Positions 52,874-57,785 of a stretch of 57,785 nt of DNA are shown one piece after another. The translations under genes and the position numbers were made by a program. A model generated the notes under the pieces. The model was not told where the DNA came from. It was given only the letters and a program-made list of their open reading frames with translations, and did not search any database. This DNA comes from Clostridiales bacterium (GTDB lineage Bacteria > Bacillota > Clostridia > Christensenellales > Pumilibacteraceae): positions 14,975 to 72,759 of the forward strand of contig SVHU01000012.1 of the NCBI GenBank assembly GCA_015055625.1, in the 5' to 3' direction. Each line of letters opens with the position of its first letter. The first letter of the stretch is position 1.

Positions 52874-54124
52874 CTAATCGTCAATAAGCTCTCTAAAATT
52901 CTTTACCTTATGATAGGTAATCATATTCGTATCGTGCGCGCTTCTCGTGTTTTCGTCGCCCGTTCTTACCATAAAAAGCAAATCGTCGCCATCAAACTGC
53001 ATTGACGCATAACTTCTGGATTGAAGCGTTGTTTTTCCTGTCGCAACTACACCTGCAAAAATCCAGTCAAAGCAGTTGTACGAATAGTAAAGCACAAGTC
53101 TGCTTCTTCCGTGTCCATGACGCTCTGCTGGAGTAAGCGTACTGTAATCGATCATAGAATCGGTAACCTGGTTAGTAACAAGCCAGTACGTCTTGGTCTT
53201 TTCGTCGTATAGAATATGGAACTTCGAGTTTCCACCTCCGGGAATATTGATAAATACCATACGCTTTCCCGACGGCGCAGTTTCGAACATGGTTTCCATG
53301 CTTCCGTCGTCCTTTTCCACAACCTTCAGCAATGCGCCGGTCCAAGGCAAACCTGTCCAAGCTCGCATAAACAAGTGGAACGTTTTACCTGTTTTATCAT
53401 AAAATATATCGTTTTCTTTCTTTAGCTGTACTACGTTAGTTTCCAACCAACCGCACGGCGAACCCGCAAAGAACGCGCTATTGTCGTCATTATAAAACGG
53501 CACGCCAAAGTCCTTAAGCTCGTTTTCAAACACGTGCGCATCAAAAGAAATCTCGGACGCAAAAGTCCAATTTTCACGCTTTGTTAAATCCGTATTGACG
53601 TTAGCTCTCATAAGCACGGGAGCGATAGAACAAATAGGCCAACTTACCTTTGTATGCGTCATTCTCTCCATTACAAGATAAACGTTGTCGTCTTTATACC
53701 AAACGTTAGTGGGACCCTGATGCCAAAATTCGCCCTCAGTAAGCGAACAAACTTGCGTCCAAGTTTCTCCGTCATCGTCAGAGCGCGCAACGCCAAGATC
53801 ACGCAAAAATCCTGCTACGTATATGCTTTTTCCTGCCTTAAATGGACGCATACAAATTAGCGGAATGCTAGCTTTTTCCGTCCAGGTATCGCCATCGTCG
53901 TCAGATATAAAAATCTTACCGAGGTTATATCTTCTATCTCCCGGCCAACGCTGAGCACATCCCTCCAACCTCTTTACTCCGGGACCTGAAAAGTCCATAG
54001 TTGCAATCAATCTTCCGCTATCAAGCTTAAGAATTCCCGGGCTATAACAAAAAGTATCCTTACTCTCCGGCGATCTTACAACCAACTTAAAATCTTCCGC
54101 TAAATGATTCATATTTTCCTCCAC
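52874..54124 (-). CDS. Sialidase-fold (BNR/Asp-box) protein
   Basis: A 416-residue six-bladed propeller-type protein. Asp-box motifs are visible as SDDDGDTWTE (about 80) and SDDDGETWTQ (about 125), each at the end of a blade. FCYSPGILKLDSGRLIATMD at the start is typical for exo-sialidase-like proteins. Candidate acids and Arg residues are present but I cannot assign a catalytic triad. No signal peptide, so it is probably intracellular and acts on an imported glycan. It is the first gene downstream of the interrupted sialidase-fold gene on the same strand and has a near-consensus promoter. Specificity may be sialic acid or another acidic or neutral sugar. Confidence 0.78.
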   Translation of the reverse strand: MEENMNHLAEDFKLVVRSPESKDTFCYSPGILKLDSGRLIATMDFSGPGVKRLEGCAQRWPGDRRYNLGKIFISDDDGDTWTEKASIPLICMRPFKAGKSIYVAGFLRDLGVARSDDDGETWTQVCSLTEGEFWHQGPTNVWYKDDNVYLVMERMTHTKVSWPICSIAPVLMRANVNTDLTKRENWTFASEISFDAHVFENELKDFGVPFYNDDNSAFFAGSPCGWLETNVVQLKKENDIFYDKTGKTFHLFMRAWTGLPWTGALLKVVEKDDGSMETMFETAPSGKRMVFINIPGGGNSKFHILYDEKTKTYWLVTNQVTDSMIDYSTLTPAERHGHGRSRLVLYYSYNCFDWIFAGVVATGKTTLQSRSYASMQFDGDDLLFMVRTGDENTRSAHDTNMITYHKVKNFRELIDD

Positions 54125-54148
54125 TCATACAGTTTTTTCTTTATAAAA

Positions 54149-54177
54149 AGTATACTACTTTTATTTTTTATTGTCAA
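54149..54177 (-). promoter_or_regulatory. Promoter of the sialidase-fold gene at 52874
   Basis: On the minus strand: TTGACA (54172-54177), 17-bp spacer, TATACT (54149-54154). GGAGGAAAAT precedes the ATG. Confidence 0.75.
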
Positions 54178-54211
54178 ATTCCAAAGTTGTTAGAGCTTGT
54201 TAAATCCAACG

Positions 54212-55333
54212 TTACACAGAAATCTTTACAACAAAAATCGAATTGTCGCTTCCGTATTTTTCACAACCTTCAGGTTGCATCCATTCTGACGCAAAAACAA
54301 ACGCCGTTTTCCCATCTTCCAAACTTTGACATCCAAAATTTCCTAACCTCGCGCCACGATTGGGAACTACCACCTGCTCCGTATCTTTTATCAAACACAT
54401 TCTTTCTGCGTCAAACTCCGCCATAAACAGAGGCGCTCTATGTCTAAATACGTGATCGTTATTCGCATTTTTGCGCGTATACACCATATATAATTTTCCG
54501 CCACACGTTATCCAACGCTGTTGCGTGCAATAATTTCCCACGTTTTCGCAATTATCAAACACAAGCTCTTTTTGCTCGTCATAAAGCAAGCCGTCCTTGC
54601 TCTTAGTTACGTACCCCGACTTATCATTGCGAAGCGCCAAAAAATACTCATCGTTATGCTTTATTACCGACGGCTCGCCCAGTCCACGAGGCACGCCCAC
54701 AGTCAAAGAATTGCCGATTTCAAGAAAATTGAGTTTACTTCCGTCAAAACTGCACCGCATAACGGACGAATTATAACAATTAGTACCCCAAGCAAGCCCA
54801 GCCTGCTCCTTATCCATATAATACACTGGAATAAGCAGTTCTCCGCTCTCAAGTTCTGAAGACTGTCCGCTACCGTTACCGCAATTATAATACGTTTGCT
54901 TACTATCTTTAGGCATTTGCAATAATTCAAACGGCGTAAAATCCCCAAGTTTTTCGTCATAAACTGCGTACGTTGTGTGGCGAGGCTTTCCTGCGCTTGG
55001 AGCATTTTTGTCCGTATACGTAGCATAATGCCCAAGCAAAAGAATTTTGCCTGTTTTTTTATGAAAAATTGGGGTTGCGTCACTCATAGCAATCTCCACT
55101 CAATCCCCCAATTTGCGACGTACAAGCGTTTTACTCGGCTTCAATTCCGACCAGGTTTGTCCAAAATCGTTTGTAGTGGATATATACATGCCGTAAAACA
55201 CGTCGCTTCCGCTAAGTAGTAAGGGCTGAGCTGTAAGTAAACCAAACCCACTAGGCGTAATAACTCCACGCGCGTGAGTAAAACAATACTTACCATTGAA
55301 GTTTGTGTTTATCATTTGCCTTTCAATCTTCAT
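54212..55333 (-). pseudogene. Sialidase-fold protein interrupted by an in-frame TGA
   Basis: Two frames, 55100-55333 (77 codons) and 54212-55099, lie in the same phase and are parted by a single TGA (55100-55102), reading KLGD-stop-VEIAMSDATPIF. The first part has an Asp-box (STTNDFGQTW). The second carries the rest of the propeller (GKPRHTTYAVYDEKLGDF, GLGEPSVIKHNDEYFLALRN). Joined, they make about 373 residues, a normal length for this family. The TGA was probably a sense codon: a point mutation, an assembly error or, less likely, readthrough. The second part could start at GTG right after the TGA or at the later ATG. TGA is a true stop in neighbouring genes. Confidence 0.78.
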
Positions 55334-55370
55334 CTACAATCCCTCTATCATTTTACTTTTACTACTACAA

Positions 55371-55399
55371 ATTATATCATATAAAAAAGCATTTATCAA
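55371..55399 (-). promoter_or_regulatory. Promoter of the interrupted sialidase-fold gene
   Basis: On the minus strand: TTGATA (55394-55399), 17-bp spacer, TATAAT (55371-55376). AGGGATTGTAG precedes the ATG at 55333. Confidence 0.7.
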
Positions 55400-55550
55400 C
55401 AATTACGTAAAATATAAACAAAATATTTATATACCACACCCATAAAAAACGCATAATTTACGCAAAAACTCGCATACGTATGTAAGTTTTAAGTAATTAG
55501 CAAAAAATCTTATTATAAAAAATAAGGTATTAGCAAGAATAATCTTTACA

Positions 55551-55582
55551 AAAAATATCCGCAGATATTTGCGGATATTTTT
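55551..55582 (-). terminator. Terminator of the XRE-ADP-ribosylglycohydrolase gene
   Basis: AAAAATATCCGCA (55551-55563) pairs with TGCGGATATTTTT (55570-55582), followed on the minus strand by TTTTTTG. Confidence 0.88.
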
Positions 55583-55606
55583 ATTAGTCTTACACTTATA
55601 AAACAA

Positions 55607-57181
55607 CTATCGTATATGTTGCATCGTCATCTTTACTCGGTCCGAAATCTTTACTGTATCCACACCGAAAATAGAAGTATGCAACGTATCGTTAATTGGC
55701 TCGCTCCAACACTTAGGAATCGATTGAATTCCATTTGCCATACCCAATACAGAGCCAACGGTAGCGCCGTTGCAATCCGTGTCAAAACCTGTTTCTACTG
55801 CCATACAAACAGATTTACCATAATTGCCTTTGCCGTATAACAATGATGCAACAACAATCATTGCGTTAGATATAGTATGACACCAACCGTGACTGGTATA
55901 TTCGTCGTATTGGTTATGAATCATATCAAAGCACTTTTGCTGTGAATCTCCGTCCTTATACGCTTTCATTATAGACATTATAGATTCATATAAACGAGAA
56001 GTATATGGAATTTGAGCTAAACCGCCAAGAATAATTTGTTCAATATCATTGGTAGTTGCCGCAACTGCAAGCATTGCAGCCACAAACATTTCCCCATAAA
56101 TTCCATTTTTAACGTGAGAAATAGAAGCATCGCGCCACGCCATTTCCGCTGCAAGTTCAGGATTTCCGGGGTTGATATATCCAAAATAGTCGCCTCTGAT
56201 CTGCGCTCCTATCCACTCTCGGTACGGATTTTTATAAACAGCAGACTCAGGCGGATAAAAACCCTTCACAAAATTACAAAAAGCCACTCGCTCCGCCGTA
56301 CAATAAGCGTCCTTGCCTTGATATTTCATCCATGTTTTTGCAACGTCAGTCGGAGTAAAATCTTTTCCGCAATCCCGAATAAGCTCTTGCGCTAGCACCA
56401 CGTAGTTTGTATCATCATCAACCGGCATACCGTCGATCTCGTCAGCATAAGGTCTTCTGTTAAAACCAAACTTGTATTTACTAATCGTTTCGTCCGTCAG
56501 ATCAGTCCTATAAATATATCTGTGCATGGGATAGTTGTTTGTTTCCTTCAAAAATGGAACAAGCTCATTGGTATGAATCCCTTCCACAGTTTTGCCAAGC
56601 ATGCATCCGCAAATTCTACCCATCCAAGCCCCGTGTATTTTATCTTCAAGCTTATTTTTATCATATGCAGGAAGAGTTTTTGCATTTTTCCGTAGCCCTC
56701 TGATTTGTTCAAGGTCGGAAGGCTCGATATATGGATAACCTTCTTTTTGTTTTGCGGTAGTTACAATTTCAAATAAAACGTCGCCGAGTTTCTTTTTTAA
56801 TTCATTTTTGGGAAGTCTTGACACGGATAAAAACACGTCGCTATATCTTTCAATATCCAATCCTTCTTCTATCGACTGCTGATATTCGGTCTGCAGATTA
56901 GACGAATAAAATTCCCAATCATGCATATTCTGATATTGCGGTTTGATCGCGCGCGTTTTATTCATTTCTTCAACAACGCGATTATCATTGCCCAATACAA
57001 GAGCATCAAGCGATACGTCAAAATATTTTGAGATTAATATAATTTTTTCTAAATCCGGAACAGATGTTCCACTTTCCCATTTTTGTACCGATTGTTGAGA
57101 AACTCCAACTATCTCAGAAAATTGCGCCTGCGTAAGCTTCGCTTCATTTCTTAATTTATTGATAATATATCCTATTTCCAT
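55607..57181 (-). CDS. Fusion of an XRE helix-turn-helix with an ADP-ribosylglycohydrolase (DraG family)
   Basis: A 524-residue protein. Residues about 1-60 are a Cro/C1-type helix-turn-helix (KLTQAQFSEIVGVSQQSVQK, then YFDVSLDALVLG). A linker of about 100 residues leads to an ADP-ribosylglycohydrolase domain (about 160-524) with LEDKIHGAWMGRICGCMLGK, the metal motif MPVDDDTNYV and the late ETGFDTDCNGATVGSVLGMA motif whose Asp residues bind the second magnesium. DraG-type enzymes remove ADP-ribose from proteins or small molecules. The DNA-binding start suggests a regulator whose effector domain hydrolyses or senses an ADP-ribosyl compound. The start is the ATG at 57181, preceded by GGAGG. No ADP-ribosyltransferase is encoded nearby. 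Confidence 0.87.
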   Translation of the reverse strand: MEIGYIINKLRNEAKLTQAQFSEIVGVSQQSVQKWESGTSVPDLEKIILISKYFDVSLDALVLGNDNRVVEEMNKTRAIKPQYQNMHDWEFYSSNLQTEYQQSIEEGLDIERYSDVFLSVSRLPKNELKKKLGDVLFEIVTTAKQKEGYPYIEPSDLEQIRGLRKNAKTLPAYDKNKLEDKIHGAWMGRICGCMLGKTVEGIHTNELVPFLKETNNYPMHRYIYRTDLTDETISKYKFGFNRRPYADEIDGMPVDDDTNYVVLAQELIRDCGKDFTPTDVAKTWMKYQGKDAYCTAERVAFCNFVKGFYPPESAVYKNPYREWIGAQIRGDYFGYINPGNPELAAEMAWRDASISHVKNGIYGEMFVAAMLAVAATTNDIEQIILGGLAQIPYTSRLYESIMSIMKAYKDGDSQQKCFDMIHNQYDEYTSHGWCHTISNAMIVVASLLYGKGNYGKSVCMAVETGFDTDCNGATVGSVLGMANGIQSIPKCWSEPINDTLHTSIFGVDTVKISDRVKMTMQHIR

Positions 57182-57785
57182 ATACACACCTCCGTAAAAA
57201 CTGTAATTACATTATAACTCTTGTACACAAAAATAGCAAGCACCCTTAATTAACTTTTTATACAACCCACAGTTGTATTGTGTTTTCAAGAAGAAGATAA
57301 AGCAGTAATATTTAATAGTAATTTTTAAGAAAAATAGCCTAAAATTTTAATCAGATTCCTATTTGACGTAAAAAGACCCATAAAAGCGTGAAAATGCTCT
57401 TACAAGTCTTAATTTTTGCTATTAAACACCGATTTTAGCGTGAACACATAAATAAAAATACAGGTCTATAAGCAAAATACTTATAGACCCATACTAGTGC
57501 ATGTGTGGGACTAAATCTCGTTTTTAGGGTATGTGTGTGGGACAATTTTTGATTTTGCGATTTTTCGCGCGGAGTTGCGGCCCCGTTAGAGGGGGTTTTT
57601 ACCCGGGTTTTTTATCCCACCTACCCCCTAATGACCGTTTCGGCGTTTCACAAAATCGTATATGTCAACGTTCTTTCGAACGAACATTTTCAAATTTGGG
57701 TAAGAGTTTTTTAACTCTCGATTTCAAATATGTTTCGATGAGTTCTTAGGCGGTAACTTCCGCCCGTTAATTTTAATACTTGACA
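57182..57785. other. Right-end region without a recognised gene
   Basis: Bases 57211-57239 hold the promoter of the fusion gene. A 10-bp perfect inverted repeat, GGTCTATAAG and CTTATAGACC, lies at 57463-57489. From about 57555 the base composition turns GC-rich, with a TTAGAGGGGGT/ACCCCCTAA pair and other short inverted pairs (CGTTC-TTTCGAAC-GAACG near 57670, GGCGG/CCGCC at 57749-57764). I see no convincing gene in either strand. Confidence 0.6.
57211..57239 (-). promoter_or_regulatory. Promoter of the XRE-ADP-ribosylglycohydrolase gene
   Basis: On the minus strand: TTGCTA (57234-57239), 17-bp spacer, TATAAT (57211-57216). The leader is about 25 bases. Confidence 0.7.

Noticed and set aside
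55100-55102. TGA recoded as an amino acid
   Set aside because: Other intact genes in the window end in TGA (for example the epimerase and glycosidase-like gene 1), so the genetic code appears standard.
57531-57749. 72-codon plus-strand frame at the right end
   Set aside because: No ribosome binding site, odd composition and no family resemblance; it crosses hairpin-rich sequence.
57182-57785. Prophage or integrative element end
   Set aside because: No integrase, tRNA or attachment-site repeat is visible.

Overview
The window reads as one contig of an AT-rich, low-GC Gram-positive bacterium, most likely an uncultivated gut-type Clostridia (Bacillota). The grounds are strong GGAGG-like ribosome binding sites, many consensus TTGACA/TATAAT promoters with 17-bp spacers, BspA-type, MBG and SHOCT surface proteins, and several glycan-degrading enzymes. 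TGA, TAA and TAG all act as stops. The left edge lies inside a tandem repeat of a surface protease gene, so the contig may end at an assembly-breaking repeat. No rRNA, tRNA, CRISPR array or prophage was recognised.

Left part (1-16.5 kb): a partial subtilisin-like surface protease; an AraC regulator, thioredoxin reductase and SGNH hydrolase in a row; a sugar isomerase-type TIM barrel; a NanE-like/MurQ fusion; an M20 amidohydrolase; and a small XRE regulator paired divergently with a membrane SHOCT protein. That pair sits inside dense arrays of composite palindromic repeats (10.4-11.4 and 13.0-13.6 kb). An FAD oxidoreductase and the first of two related glycosidase-like proteins follow.

Glycan locus (15-33 kb): AGE-family epimerase, NagA and a divergent NagB lie in one operon behind the second glycosidase-like paralogue. 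Near them are GH43, WbsX/GH99-like, GH92 and GH78 enzymes, an AraC regulator, a class C beta-lactamase-fold hydrolase, a CE15-like esterase and an AAC(3)-fold acetyltransferase. Together they look like a unit for trimming host or plant glycans (mannose-, rhamnose- and N-acetylhexosamine-containing) and moving amino sugars into glycolysis. No sugar transporter is present here.

Central operon (33.3-50.2 kb, all on the minus strand): nine tightly spaced genes behind one promoter, with a hairpin terminator at the end. In transcription order they encode an Hsp70-fold ATPase, a SNF2-type SF2 helicase with a Cys-rich tail, a zinc-ribbon protein of unknown function, a membrane protein with a large extracellular MBG-repeat region, a zinc-ribbon/Sel1-like protein, two helical proteins of unknown function, a 222-residue protein laid out like ESCRT-III (Snf7/CHMP), and a Vps4-type AAA ATPase with a MIT-like N-terminus. 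An adjacent ESCRT-III-like/Vps4-like pair together with an Hsp70 and a SNF2 helicase is the most unusual content of the window and the best candidate for an undescribed system.

Right part (50.5-57.8 kb): an M55 D-aminopeptidase, a solitary beta-class DNA methyltransferase, a deletion remnant of an M20 amidohydrolase, two sialidase-fold proteins (one interrupted by an in-frame TGA), and an XRE-ADP-ribosylglycohydrolase fusion. The last 600 bases hold no recognisable gene.
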